64,000 nt of DNA from Chlorogloeopsis fritschii (GTDB lineage Bacteria > Cyanobacteriota > Cyanobacteriia > Cyanobacteriales > Nostocaceae): the NCBI RefSeq assembly GCF_043099315.1, contig NZ_CP170746.1; one strand, written 5' to 3'. Shown here piece by piece: positions 25,401-33,761 of the stretch. The notes under the pieces are model-generated. The model saw nothing but the letters and a program-made list of their open reading frames with translations, was not told the DNA's origin and did no database searches. Within the stretch, counting starts at the first letter, position 1, and each line of letters opens with the position of its first letter. The position numbers were made by a program, and so were the translations under genes.

Positions 25401-27073
25401 GGAAGCTCTACATCCAGAATCAGCAGATCGGGATTGACAGTTTGCAGAGTTTCCCAAAAACACTGCGGATCTTCTAAAGTTGTGACTTTGATGCCCCAAG
25501 GATTGAGCAAAGTTTGTAACAGCGCACCAATTTTTGGATCGTCATCTACAGCCAATATATGAGCTTCAGCATGGGGAGCTTCTTGTAATACTTGCGTGAC
25601 TGCTTCTAGTACCTGGGTAATAGGCATGGGCTTTTGCAAGAAGGTATGCCCACCTTTACGAGCGACTTGCAAACGGTTGGTAAAATCACTTTGTTCAGTA
25701 AAAACTACTACTGGTACAGGCGGCTTGCGCTGTTTTAATTCTGCTAACAAACTAAAGCTGTCTTCAATATCTGAGGAAACATCTGGATCTAATAGCACTA
25801 CACCGGGATGCTCTCGGTACAGCTTATTTTTAGCTCTTTCAATACTAGTAGCAATAGTAACTTTTAAGCCCTTGGTAAGAGATTCTGCTTGGATTTGTTC
25901 GGCGAGTAAGCGATCGCGATCTACAACCAATAATAAGGGATACTCATCTTCACTCTGTGGTGCAGATAATGTATTTTGCTCATTAGAGGTGATTTGTTGA
26001 CGTAATTGCTCTACCCAATGCACAAATTGGTTAGTTTCGTCTTTTGTCAAAGTTTTATTCGCTTTGAGCAAATGCTCTATTTTGCGTGCCAACTTAGAGC
26101 CAGAAGTCAAGCCAAAAGTGCCTAAAGAACCTGCTAAAGTATGGGCTTCTTGTTGTGCTTGTTTGTGCAGTTTTTGATGCAAGGCTTTTTGGCGAGCAGC
26201 ACTAGCTGCTTGCTCTAGCAGCGTTACTTGTTCCTCAACCCTGGGTTGAAAGCGATTCCACAATCCCGCAATTGCTTCGAGAGTCTGCTGTTGGGTAGAG
26301 GTGGTTTCAAAAGAGGCAGTTTGAGAAGACGCAAAGAGAGAAAAACTCCCCTTGTCTCCCCCTCCCCTTGTCCCCTTGTCCTCTTCTGCCGTTTCCTCTT
26401 TAAGTGGCTTCAGACGATAACCAATGCCATAAACTGTTTCAATCAAATCTGCTGATGCTCCCACAGCTTTTAATTTCTGCCGCAATCCTTTGATATGGGT
26501 GCGAACAGCTTCTTCTCCGGGAGTATCTTCGTAAGTCCACAGATGTTCTAAAATCATCCCACAGCTAAACACTCGCCGACTGTTTCGTAAAAACAGTTCT
26601 AACAGTGCATATTCTTTAGGAGTTAATGACAATAACTTCTCGGCATATGTGACTTCACAACTTGTAGGATCGAGCCGTAAATCACCCCATTCTAGAATTG
26701 GCTGGGATATTAAACTACCACGACGCAAAAGTGCTCGAATCCTGGCAACTAATTCCTCTTGATTAAAGGGTTTAACAAGGTAGTCATCTGCACCTGCGTC
26801 TAACCCAATAGCCTTTTCGTGGCTGCTATCACATCCCGTCAACAACAGAATTGGCATTCGCAATCCGTGGGATCTGATTTGACGACAAAGAGTAATTCCA
26901 TCTATCTGTGGCAGGATGACATCTAATAGAATTACGTCATAATCGAATGTTTGTATTAAATCCCATGCTGCCTGACCATCTAAGGCAATTTCTACAGCAT
27001 AATTGTAATTAGTAAGGACAGCAGCAAGTGCATGAGCAACAAACTCATCATCCTCAACAATTAATATCTTCAT
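22478..27073 (-). CDS. Fused phosphorelay protein: REC-winged helix-Hpt-REC-REC-GAF-PAS-HisKA-HATPase-REC-REC
   Basis: A 1531-residue protein. Order: receiver 1 (1-118), OmpR-type winged helix (125-222), charged insertion (224-250), Hpt (His in QEAHTLAGSLGTFG, about 318), receiver 2 (378-491), receiver 3 (503-618), GAF (658-811), coiled coil (811-861), PAS (861-978), HisKA (VVSHELRTPLTSIHG, about 990), HATPase (1085-1240) with a Gly/Asp/Arg-rich loop insertion (about 1130-1153), receiver 4 (1278-1391, VLDLLMPGMNG) and receiver 5 (1403-1525, ILDLVLPEGDG). The start MKILIVEDD is typical. All elements of a His-Asp-His-Asp relay and a DNA-binding output are in one chain. The first 620 residues parallel the regulator at 10886-13309. 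No transmembrane segment is seen. Confidence 0.92.
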   Translation of the reverse strand: MKILIVEDDEFVAHALAAVLTNYNYAVEIALDGQAAWDLIQTFDYDVILLDVILPQIDGITLCRQIRSHGLRMPILLLTGCDSSHEKAIGLDAGADDYLVKPFNQEELVARIRALLRRGSLISQPILEWGDLRLDPTSCEVTYAEKLLSLTPKEYALLELFLRNSRRVFSCGMILEHLWTYEDTPGEEAVRTHIKGLRQKLKAVGASADLIETVYGIGYRLKPLKEETAEEDKGTRGGGDKGSFSLFASSQTASFETTSTQQQTLEAIAGLWNRFQPRVEEQVTLLEQAASAARQKALHQKLHKQAQQEAHTLAGSLGTFGLTSGSKLARKIEHLLKANKTLTKDETNQFVHWVEQLRQQITSNEQNTLSAPQSEDEYPLLLVVDRDRLLAEQIQAESLTKGLKVTIATSIERAKNKLYREHPGVVLLDPDVSSDIEDSFSLLAELKQRKPPVPVVVFTEQSDFTNRLQVARKGGHTFLQKPMPITQVLEAVTQVLQEAPHAEAHILAVDDDPKIGALLQTLLNPWGIKVTTLEDPQCFWETLQTVNPDLLILDVELPEFSGIEICQVVRNDPQWSELPILFLTVHSDADIVNQVFAVGADDFVSKPIIGPELVTRIINRLERIKLRRQMQPSDRFLENEDKLTQEKLNTRLRQQATVAQLGQSALLGKELSSLMDEAVTLVVQNLGVEYCKLMKLLPEEDTMLLCAGVGWREGIVGKTTINLDASGSGYTLLVQQPVIIEDLRTETRFQPSLLLQEHGIISGLSVPIPKQNGSYGVLGVYSSQKQTFTDRDINFVQSVANILSAALERQHTEQALRQAKDELEQRVAERTAELTRINEQLQSELNERQRAQSELRNSQAMFAGIVSIADDAIISIDSNQNITLFNQGAEKIFGYEAREVLGQPLDLLIPLRYIQSHRRYVSDFGNSAKVARRMGERREIYGRRKDGTEFPAEASISKLKLGQETVYTVYLQDISDRKQVERMKDEFVSVVSHELRTPLTSIHGSLGMLASGLIKPESEQGKRLLQIAVDSTERLVRLINDILDIERIESGKVKMEKQMCDVADLIAEAVNVMQPLADKAGVTISVSSLSQQIWADPDRIVQTLTNLLSNAIKFSPAGSTIWLSAEEEKGDRGQATGNRGQGIGDRGQATGNRGHGDKENISFSASPRLVLSASSSSPHILFTVRDRGRGIPTDKLESIFERFQQVDSSDSRNHDGTGLGLAICKSIVQQHGGQIWVDSELGKGSAFYFTLPLSLTPERSQGTASGQTQGTAPTLYSPLVLVCDDDAQVRTELQNLLEKRHYRVVAVSSGEEAITAASAQHPDAIVLDLLMPGMNGWETMAVLKERADTQNIPIIICSVCGLVNTNQKKQDFVDWVSKPLEESLLFQSLRQALQHSSKLVRVLLVEDDPNLAEMLQTLLEHHNIETFHAKTGREAIHLSQEVNPDLLILDLVLPEGDGFSVVGWLQQHKRLCKIPLMVYSAKELEESERTRLKLGHTEFLSKGQVTPHEFEQRVMTLLHEITQNSAQDDSE
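23614..23683. repeat. Heptamer STRR inside the ATPase domain of a second kinase gene
   Basis: Ten 7-base units (ccctatt, ccctgtc, gcctgtc and similar) lie inside the gene. A four-unit block at 23614-23641 is repeated at 23656-23683, giving a 42-base higher-order repeat. It is translated as GDRGQATGNRGQ-type sequence. Confidence 0.88.
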
Positions 27074-27413
27074 TGTAAAAAGTTAATTTATCTTGACAAG
27101 AGTTAGGAGTTGCGAGCCGAACAAATTAAAATCTAAATCTAACAATGTTGATCTTACAAACATATGCCAGATAGATGTAATTTTAGTTAATAAATATCTA
27201 ACCGAGGTTTACAAATTTTAAAGAGTAAAAGGTATTGGGGACTGGGGACTGGTGATTAGGGATTGGGGATTGGCTTTAAAAGTTTGATGTTTTACCTTCT
27301 GCCTCTCCGCAGTCGCCACCCTGACGGGAAGCCGCCCTCCGGGCGTCTACAACGGAGGAGAACCTCCGCACGGCGCTGCTCTCTGCCCTCTGCCTTTCTT
27401 TGAGGTAAAAGCT
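27074..27413. other. Divergent spacer with dispersed GC-rich repeats
   Basis: A 340-base region between two divergent transcription units. It contains tggggactggggact-type heptamers (about 27236-27275) and a GC-rich element (about 27300-27380) with two nested inverted repeats (gccgccctccgggcg and ggaggagaacctcc). Part of it recurs in the nrtC-nrtD spacer. No gene is supported. Confidence 0.6.
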
Positions 27414-28709
27414 ATGACAACCCAGTTTGTTCCTAAACCCCAAAAAGGGGAGGAACCACAGCAGGTAGTAGTACCAAAACCGCATGAGCCACCAGTTGAG
27501 CCGCCTTCCGGACGTAAATCCAAGCTACCTTTGTTAATTTTAGGTGGAATTTTGATGGCGGTAGCGATCGCCACGCCAACTTGGTATTATTTATCTCGTC
27601 CGCAACCCTCTGGCTTGGAATTTAGCGGGCGGATAGAAGCTTATGAAACTGATATTGGGGCAAAAATTTCTGGGCGTGTGAATTTTGTGGCGGTGCGTGA
27701 AGGCGATCGCGTTACAAAAGGACAGGTAGTGGCAAAACTCGACGATGCGGAAATCCAAGCCCAACTCCAGGGTGCAAAAGCCAGGATCGTAGCTGCCCAA
27801 CAACAAGCCGAACAAGCACGGATGCAAATCAGTGTAATTCAAGCCCAAATTCAGGAAGCACAATTCAACTGGCAACAAGCTCAAGACAACACTCAAGGTA
27901 CAATCGCCGAAGCCAGATCTCAAGTTGCAGCAGCCGAAGCGCAGTTGAGTCAAGCTCAAGCCGATTTGCAGCAAGCAATTTCTCATGCCAGATTGGCGCA
28001 AATAAACCGCGATCGCGTCGCTCAACTACACCACGATGGTGCTTTTAGCCAACAACAATTTGACGAAGCTCAAACTAATTTAGAAACAGCCCAAGCTACC
28101 GTTAAAGCACGACAAGCAGCAGTTAACGCCGCACATAAAAAAGTCAAGGCAGCTGAAGGTGTTTTGGTACAAGCACAAACTACAAAGCTTAACCCGAATA
28201 TTAGCAAAACCCGGATTGAAGCTTTACGCGAGCAGCAGAATATTGCCAAAGCGCAACTAGCAGCAGCCCAAGCCGAAGTCAAGAATGCCCAAGCCACCGA
28301 AAAACAAATTCTCGCTCAAATCGCTTACTTAAACGTGACAAGCCCTATAGATGGAGTTGTCACAGCCAGAACTGTAGAACCGGGAGCCGTTGTGGGTAGT
28401 GGCAAGACTTTGCTAACAATAATTGATCCGAATACAGTTTATATGCGTGGCTTCATTCCTGAGGGCGAAATTGCACAAGTTAGAATTGGGCAACCAGCTA
28501 AAGTTTGGCTTGATTCATTCCCCAACCAACCTTTGAGCGCCCGTGTCAGTGCTGTTGATACCCAAGCTTCTTTTACACCAGAAAATATTTACTTTAAACA
28601 AGACAGGGTAAAACAGGTATTTGGTGTCAAACTGAGTATCGATCAACCAGGTGGTTATGCCAAGCCAGGGATGCCTGCGGATGCAGCAATTGAGATTAAA
28701 AAGAATTAA
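27414..28709 (+). CDS. HlyD/EmrA-type membrane fusion protein of an ABC exporter (YbhG-like)
   Basis: A 431-residue periplasmic adaptor. One transmembrane helix (about residues 42-62, LPLLILGGILMAVAIATPTWY) follows a Pro-rich cytoplasmic tail. Then come a biotinyl-lipoyl half motif (GRIEAYETDIGAKISGRV), a long Ala/Gln-rich coiled coil (about 110-300), the second lipoyl half (YLNVTSPIDGVVTARTVEPG) and a beta-barrel domain to the end. The ATG at 27414 has GAGG upstream. It precedes a double ATPase and a double permease, the composition of YbhG-YbhF-YbhS-YbhR or YhiI-RbbA-YhhJ exporters. These move drugs or other amphipathic compounds out of the cell; the substrate here is unknown. Confidence 0.9.
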   Translation: MTTQFVPKPQKGEEPQQVVVPKPHEPPVEPPSGRKSKLPLLILGGILMAVAIATPTWYYLSRPQPSGLEFSGRIEAYETDIGAKISGRVNFVAVREGDRVTKGQVVAKLDDAEIQAQLQGAKARIVAAQQQAEQARMQISVIQAQIQEAQFNWQQAQDNTQGTIAEARSQVAAAEAQLSQAQADLQQAISHARLAQINRDRVAQLHHDGAFSQQQFDEAQTNLETAQATVKARQAAVNAAHKKVKAAEGVLVQAQTTKLNPNISKTRIEALREQQNIAKAQLAAAQAEVKNAQATEKQILAQIAYLNVTSPIDGVVTARTVEPGAVVGSGKTLLTIIDPNTVYMRGFIPEGEIAQVRIGQPAKVWLDSFPNQPLSARVSAVDTQASFTPENIYFKQDRVKQVFGVKLSIDQPGGYAKPGMPADAAIEIKKN

Positions 28710-28839
28710 TTAACCACATAGACGCGCAAGCGGCTACTTTCGCTTATCCACTACTCTACGAGAAGCCGGACTACGTCCGTCTACGTGTCTACCCGCAGGG
28801 TAGGACACAAAGTACACAAAGGAGAAAAAGGAGGAGTTT
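28710..28839. repeat. Spacer repeat between adaptor and ATPase genes
   Basis: The 130-base spacer carries pieces shared with other spacers: ctttcgcttatcc recurs at about 46945 and cccgcagggtagg at about 63352. It ends in an aaggagg ribosome site for the next gene. Confidence 0.6.
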
Positions 28840-30819
28840 ATCAAAACTCATCAATATCCTGTTATTCAAGTCCAAGGATTATATAAACAATACAGTAAAT
28901 TTACTGCTGTTTGCGGTATCGATTTTGAAGTCAACCGAGGAGAAGTATTTGGATTAATCGGCCCTGATGGAGCAGGTAAAACTACGACCTTTCACATCTT
29001 GGGTGGAGTAATGGAAGCAACTGCGGGTAACGTGAAAGTACTTAACCGCTCTCCTCAACAAGCGCGTCTGGGGACTGGTTATTTAACACAACAGTTCTCT
29101 CTCTACTTAGATTTGAGTATCGATGAAAACCTACGTTACAGCGCTGGGTTGCGTCAAGTTTCAGAACATCATTTCCGAGAGCGTCGCGCCAAGTACTTGC
29201 GATTGATGAGTCTAGAGAAATTTAGCAGTCGTTTAGCAGGGCAGTTATCTGGTGGGATGAAACAGAAGCTAGCTCTGTGCTGTGCTTTAATTTCTGAACC
29301 GGAAGTATTATTTTTGGATGAACCAACTACAGGTGTAGATCCGGTGTCACGTCGGGAATTTTGGGATATTTTGGCAGCTTTGTCTCAAGAGGGGGTAACA
29401 ATTGTAGTTGCAACTCCTTATCTAGATGAAGCAGAGCGCTGTCATCGCATCGCTTTGATGTATGAAGGGAAGATTCAGCAAATTGGAACGCTAGCTCAAC
29501 TGCGTTCTAGTTTGGGCTTGCAGCGTTTAGAAGTGCGTGCAAGTGATTTAGGAATTACTGAACGTGTTTTATTGGATGCCATAGCCAGTGATACAAGCAA
29601 TATTGTCGATGTACAAACTTTTGGCGATCGCTTGGATGTACTAGTCAAAAATCTTCACACTGACATCGCTTACATTCAATCCATCCTCAATCAAAATCAA
29701 ATTCAAGCTACCATCGAACCAGCACAACCAACCCTCGAAAACGTTTTTGTCACTCGCCTGCGCCAACAAGGCTCAGATCCAAAGTTTATTCCATTTCCCC
29801 GCAGTGAAGAGGAGGGGGAGAGAGGGAGCGAGGGAGAGGGGGGAAGAAATTCTCCGCGTCTTGTTGTCGCCACATCTTCCACCGCAATTGGTGCGCGCAA
29901 CCTCTGGAAAACCTTCGGTAATTTCCATGCAGTCAAGCAGGTAAATTTACAAGTTCGCTATGGGGAAATTTACGGACTTTTGGGTGCCAATGGTGCTGGT
30001 AAGACTACCATAATTAAAATGCTGTGCGGGTTGCTTACTCCTAGTTCCGGAGAAGTTTCACTAGCTGGTAAGATAAGTAATTTACGGAGTCCAGAGGTAC
30101 GGCAGCGCATCGGTTACATGAGCCAAAAGTTTACGCTCTACGACGATCTCAGTGTGATTCAAAATTTAGAATTTTATTGTGGTGTGTACGGTATACCCCG
30201 TTATTTAAAACATAAAAAAATTGACTGGGTATTAGAAACTTGCGGTTTAGTTGAGCAAGAAAATATGCTGACAGGAAGTTTACCGGGAGGTTGGAAGCAG
30301 CGAGTCGCTTTTGGCGCTTCGGTAATGCATGAGCCGGAGATTTTATTTTTAGATGAGCCGACATCCGGTGTCGATCCCTTAGCGCGGCGTCAGTTTTGGC
30401 GCTTAATTGAAGACTTTGCCCGTCATGGTACAGCAGTTTTGGTGACAACCCATTACTTAGAAGAAGCAGAACACTGCCATCGCATGGGGTTGATGGTAGC
30501 AGGTGAAATGGTTGTTCAAGGTTCACCCACACAGATTAAAGCCCAACAGCCAGGGCAATTGATAGAAATAATCATCGATCGCTTAGAGATTGCTTACGAT
30601 TTGCTGAAATTGCAATTTCAGCCGTGGCAAGTATCGCTATTTGGTTCTAAGCTACACCTAGTCTTGGAACATCCCGATCCAGAACTTGCCGAAGTGCGTT
30701 CAGTACTCCAGTCTGCGAATTTAGAAATTCAATCTCTGCGTCGCATTCCCTTCTCTCTCGAAGATGCCTTTATTGGCATTGTCAAACGCGCCCAAGCAGA
30801 AGGAATGGAAAATGGCTAA
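28840..30819 (+). CDS. ABC exporter double ATPase (YbhF-like), apparent ATC start
   Basis: Two ABC ATPase domains in one chain, about 659 residues from 28840. Domain 1: Walker A GPDGAGKTT, signature LSGGMKQK, Walker B VLFLDEPTTG. Domain 2 (from about residue 350): Walker A GANGAGKTT, a signature reading LPGGWKQR, Walker B ILFLDEPTSG. The first ATG in frame (28999) lies after Walker A and would destroy domain 1. Upstream, the frame is open to a TAG at 28801, with no ATG, GTG or TTG; the only well-placed codon is ATC at 28840, five bases after a strong AGGAGG. It therefore has either a rare ATC start, a mutated ATG, or a sequence error. An acidic low-complexity linker (EEEGERGSEGEGG) joins the domains near residue 325. 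Confidence 0.85.
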   Translation: MKTHQYPVIQVQGLYKQYSKFTAVCGIDFEVNRGEVFGLIGPDGAGKTTTFHILGGVMEATAGNVKVLNRSPQQARLGTGYLTQQFSLYLDLSIDENLRYSAGLRQVSEHHFRERRAKYLRLMSLEKFSSRLAGQLSGGMKQKLALCCALISEPEVLFLDEPTTGVDPVSRREFWDILAALSQEGVTIVVATPYLDEAERCHRIALMYEGKIQQIGTLAQLRSSLGLQRLEVRASDLGITERVLLDAIASDTSNIVDVQTFGDRLDVLVKNLHTDIAYIQSILNQNQIQATIEPAQPTLENVFVTRLRQQGSDPKFIPFPRSEEEGERGSEGEGGRNSPRLVVATSSTAIGARNLWKTFGNFHAVKQVNLQVRYGEIYGLLGANGAGKTTIIKMLCGLLTPSSGEVSLAGKISNLRSPEVRQRIGYMSQKFTLYDDLSVIQNLEFYCGVYGIPRYLKHKKIDWVLETCGLVEQENMLTGSLPGGWKQRVAFGASVMHEPEILFLDEPTSGVDPLARRQFWRLIEDFARHGTAVLVTTHYLEEAEHCHRMGLMVAGEMVVQGSPTQIKAQQPGQLIEIIIDRLEIAYDLLKLQFQPWQVSLFGSKLHLVLEHPDPELAEVRSVLQSANLEIQSLRRIPFSLEDAFIGIVKRAQAEGMENG

Positions 30820-30844
30820 TGGTTAATGGTTAATGGAAGGCTGG

Positions 30845-30879
30845 CAATTAACAATTAACAATCAACAATTAACAATCAA
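30845..30879. repeat. STRR, five copies of caattaa/caatcaa
   Basis: Five consecutive heptamers (caattaa, caattaa, caatcaa, caattaa, caatcaa) in the 83-base spacer between the ATPase and permease genes; ggttaatggttaat-type repeats precede them. Confidence 0.85.
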
Positions 30880-30902
30880 CAAATGACTATTGACTAATAT
30901 CT

Positions 30903-33155
30903 ATGAAACGCATCCTCAGCCAGTGTATGAAAGAATTAGTGCAGTTTCGGCGCGATCGCCTGACTGTAGCACTGGCTTTTGCATTACCTCTTGCTATGTT
31001 GCTTCTATTTGGTTTTGCGCTCAGACTAGAAGCAAAAAATATTCCTCTAGCTATTCAAGATTTTGATCGCACTCCCACAAGTCGCGCCTACATTGAGCGT
31101 TTATTTGCTACTAACCAATTTCATCCTACTAGCTTGCATGGCAAACCAGAAGAAGTAATAGCAAGTGGGCAAGCAAAAGCAGTGGTAATTATTCCACCAG
31201 ATTTCAGTCGCAATATCAATGCAGGTAAACCCAGTTCTATCCAAGTCTTAATCGATGGCACCGATGGTAACAATGCGCGAGTGATTCAAAACAGCATCCG
31301 CGCCACAACAAGATTTTTCTTGCAAACTAGTGGATTGCAATCTTTTACCAATCCGGTTATTCCTCGTATTCGGCTCTGGTTTAATCCCGGCAGAAAAGAA
31401 TCTCTGTACATTGTGCCTGGAGCTTATGCTGTCATTCTCTGGATTTTTCCGTCGTTGCTGATGGCGATCGCTATGGTGCGGGAAAAAGAACAAGGGACGA
31501 TTCTACAAGTTTACACCACCAGCATGAGCGCCACAGAATTATTACTTGGTAAAGGGCTTGCTTACTTAATTATCGGTCTTGGTCAGGCTATTTTTCTACT
31601 GCTATTAGGTTCGCTCATTTTCGGCTTGGGTTTGGCTGGAGATCCAACACCCCTGCTCATTGGCACACCACTTTTTTTAAGCGCCGCTGTGATGTTTGGC
31701 TTATTGATGGGTGTACGCACGAACACTCAAAGTGCAGTTGTTCAGGCAGTAGCAACTATTGGTTTTTTGACTGCTTTTTTGCTTTCTGGTTTTATTTATC
31801 CAGTAGAGAATATTCCTTTCCCCCTATCATTGATTTCCTATTTCGTTCCTGCTCGTTACTATATCGAATTGACACGAGATGCTCTTGTGCGGGGCACTGG
31901 TTGGGCAGGAGTTTGGTATGTACCACTGGTACTGTTGTTATTTAGTGGATTGTTCTTTGCTGTTGCCCATCGACAAATTTGGCGAATGCAACTACCACAA
32001 ACAGCAAGAGCAACAACCACGGGTGTTGCAGATATAAAATTAATAGGGCGTCTTTTAGATAGCCGTTTTTGGTCTTTAGCAGTAAAAGAAATTAACCAAA
32101 CTCTGGGAAATAAACAACTTATCTTTATGTTAATCTTCCCAGTGACGATACAGCTGCTCGTCTTTGGCTTTGCTCTCAGCCCTGATGTCAATAATTTGAA
32201 ATTAGGCGTTGTCGATTATTCCAAAACGCCAGCGAGTCGGGAACTAATTTCTGCTTTGACTGAGAATGGTATTTTTGTTGTCAAAAGCTACAGCAATAGT
32301 CAGCAAGAACTCGGAAATTTAGTGAGAGCAGGGCGTATCACTACCGGGCTAGTCATTCCCCCAAAATTCAACCATAACTTACGTTCTGGGCAAACCGCCG
32401 AAATCCAAATTTTGATTGATGCAGTGGATGCCAATACTACTGGAATTGCTAGTGGTTACGCTGCTCAAATTATCAATAATTACAGCCAACGACAAGCAAA
32501 TCAATCTCCACCGTTAATTCAGCCCAGAGTTCGTTTTCTTTACAATCCTGGTTTAATTAGTAGCTGGTTTTTTATTCCGGGTGTATTGGGATTAGTTTTA
32601 ACTCTGATGAGTTCTTTGGTAGCTGCTGCTACAGTGGTGCGCGAAAAAGAAACAGGCACGTTAGAACAGTTACTAATGACGCCTGCTGCCGACTGGGAAA
32701 TCCTGCTAGCTAAAGTTGTACCTCTGTTCATATTGTTGATTGGTGATGTTTTGCTCGCGTTGGGAATAGCACGTTTAGTATTTAACCTGCCCTTCCGTGG
32801 TAGTTTTTCCCTGTTCATGATGCTTTCGGGCGTATCTATCTTTGTCGGAATTAGCATTGGTATTTTGCTAGCAACGGTTTCACCCAACCAAATTCGCACT
32901 CAGCTCACTGCTTTTTTTATCAATATGCCAGTCAATACTCTTTCTGGAACTGTTACGCCTATTGAAACTATGCCCGTATTCTTTCAGTATTTGTCTTGGT
33001 TAAATCCGCTACGACATTACGTCGCTATTTCACGCGGTTTACTCCTCAAGGGAGTTGGCTTAGAAGTACTATGGCTCAATGCTCTTGCTTTATTAATCTT
33101 TGCAATCATACTTTTAGGGATAAGTAGCCATCTATTTCGCCGTCAACTAGTTTAG
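30903..33155 (+). CDS. ABC exporter fused double permease (YbhS-YbhR-like)
   Basis: A 750-residue inner-membrane protein made of two ABC-2 type permeases in tandem. Half 1 (1-365) begins ILSQCMKELVQFRRDRLTV and half 2 (about 385-750) begins FWSLAVKEINQTLGNKQLIF. Each has an N-terminal helix, a large external domain (IQVLIDGTDGNNARV in one, IQILIDAVDANTTGI in the other) and a C-terminal block of about five helices containing MVREKEQGT or VVREKETGT. Other bacteria usually encode these halves as separate genes. With the double ATPase and the adaptor just upstream it should form one exporter, fused so that each half is matched by one ATPase domain. Substrate unknown. Confidence 0.9.
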   Translation: MKRILSQCMKELVQFRRDRLTVALAFALPLAMLLLFGFALRLEAKNIPLAIQDFDRTPTSRAYIERLFATNQFHPTSLHGKPEEVIASGQAKAVVIIPPDFSRNINAGKPSSIQVLIDGTDGNNARVIQNSIRATTRFFLQTSGLQSFTNPVIPRIRLWFNPGRKESLYIVPGAYAVILWIFPSLLMAIAMVREKEQGTILQVYTTSMSATELLLGKGLAYLIIGLGQAIFLLLLGSLIFGLGLAGDPTPLLIGTPLFLSAAVMFGLLMGVRTNTQSAVVQAVATIGFLTAFLLSGFIYPVENIPFPLSLISYFVPARYYIELTRDALVRGTGWAGVWYVPLVLLLFSGLFFAVAHRQIWRMQLPQTARATTTGVADIKLIGRLLDSRFWSLAVKEINQTLGNKQLIFMLIFPVTIQLLVFGFALSPDVNNLKLGVVDYSKTPASRELISALTENGIFVVKSYSNSQQELGNLVRAGRITTGLVIPPKFNHNLRSGQTAEIQILIDAVDANTTGIASGYAAQIINNYSQRQANQSPPLIQPRVRFLYNPGLISSWFFIPGVLGLVLTLMSSLVAAATVVREKETGTLEQLLMTPAADWEILLAKVVPLFILLIGDVLLALGIARLVFNLPFRGSFSLFMMLSGVSIFVGISIGILLATVSPNQIRTQLTAFFINMPVNTLSGTVTPIETMPVFFQYLSWLNPLRHYVAISRGLLLKGVGLEVLWLNALALLIFAIILLGISSHLFRRQLV

Positions 33156-33761
33156 TTCAGTAAAAAGCCCACTTCCAAGAGTGGGCAGAGAAAATTTAGT
33201 CTGAGTCAATAATAACGTTGCACCCGATATCTTAAAAATAAGGTATTGTTATCTTAATATTAAAGTGAAAAACTTGGTTTTAAGGCTTAACTTTAGACTT
33301 TTGTATAATTCTCAATTGCCTGCAATACAATCAAAAAAATTTAATAGTTAGCAAATGTTATCTTATTTTTTGTTATTACATAATTGTAGTAATTCAGAAG
33401 CATTACTTCTTTAATAATGAGTTATCACCGTTTGTGCCTCTCGAATTAATAAGGATTGGTTAAAAGATGTACGCAACTATTTCTGTAGAGATACGTTCGC
33501 CTTTTTTTATCAATATTTATTGAGTAAAACATATGCAACAAACTTTAAACTGCATATCTCAAATATATAGGCTTTACTAGAATTAAATATATGGAAATCA
33601 TTAAACATAAAAGTCTGAGAAATGATTTAACAAGTAAACCTTAAACTGTAGTTGTCACGCCAATAATCATCCGGTACCTTAAGGCTGTCATTCTCTAAAT
33701 CTCTCAAATCCTTGCATAGTCGTAACACACTCTACTAGATAGATATTAGGAGAAAAATAAG
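33156..33761. other. AT-rich spacer with a possible weak terminator
   Basis: No gene in 606 bases. A 7-base-pair hairpin with a six-base loop at 33167-33186 (gcccact/agtgggc) lies 11 bases after the permease stop. It lacks a clear T run, so termination is uncertain. The rest is AT-rich and should contain the promoter for 33762. Confidence 0.45.

Noticed and set aside
28999..30819. The ABC ATPase starting at the first ATG (28999)
   Set aside because: It would remove Walker A, which is intact upstream in the same frame behind a strong ribosome site.
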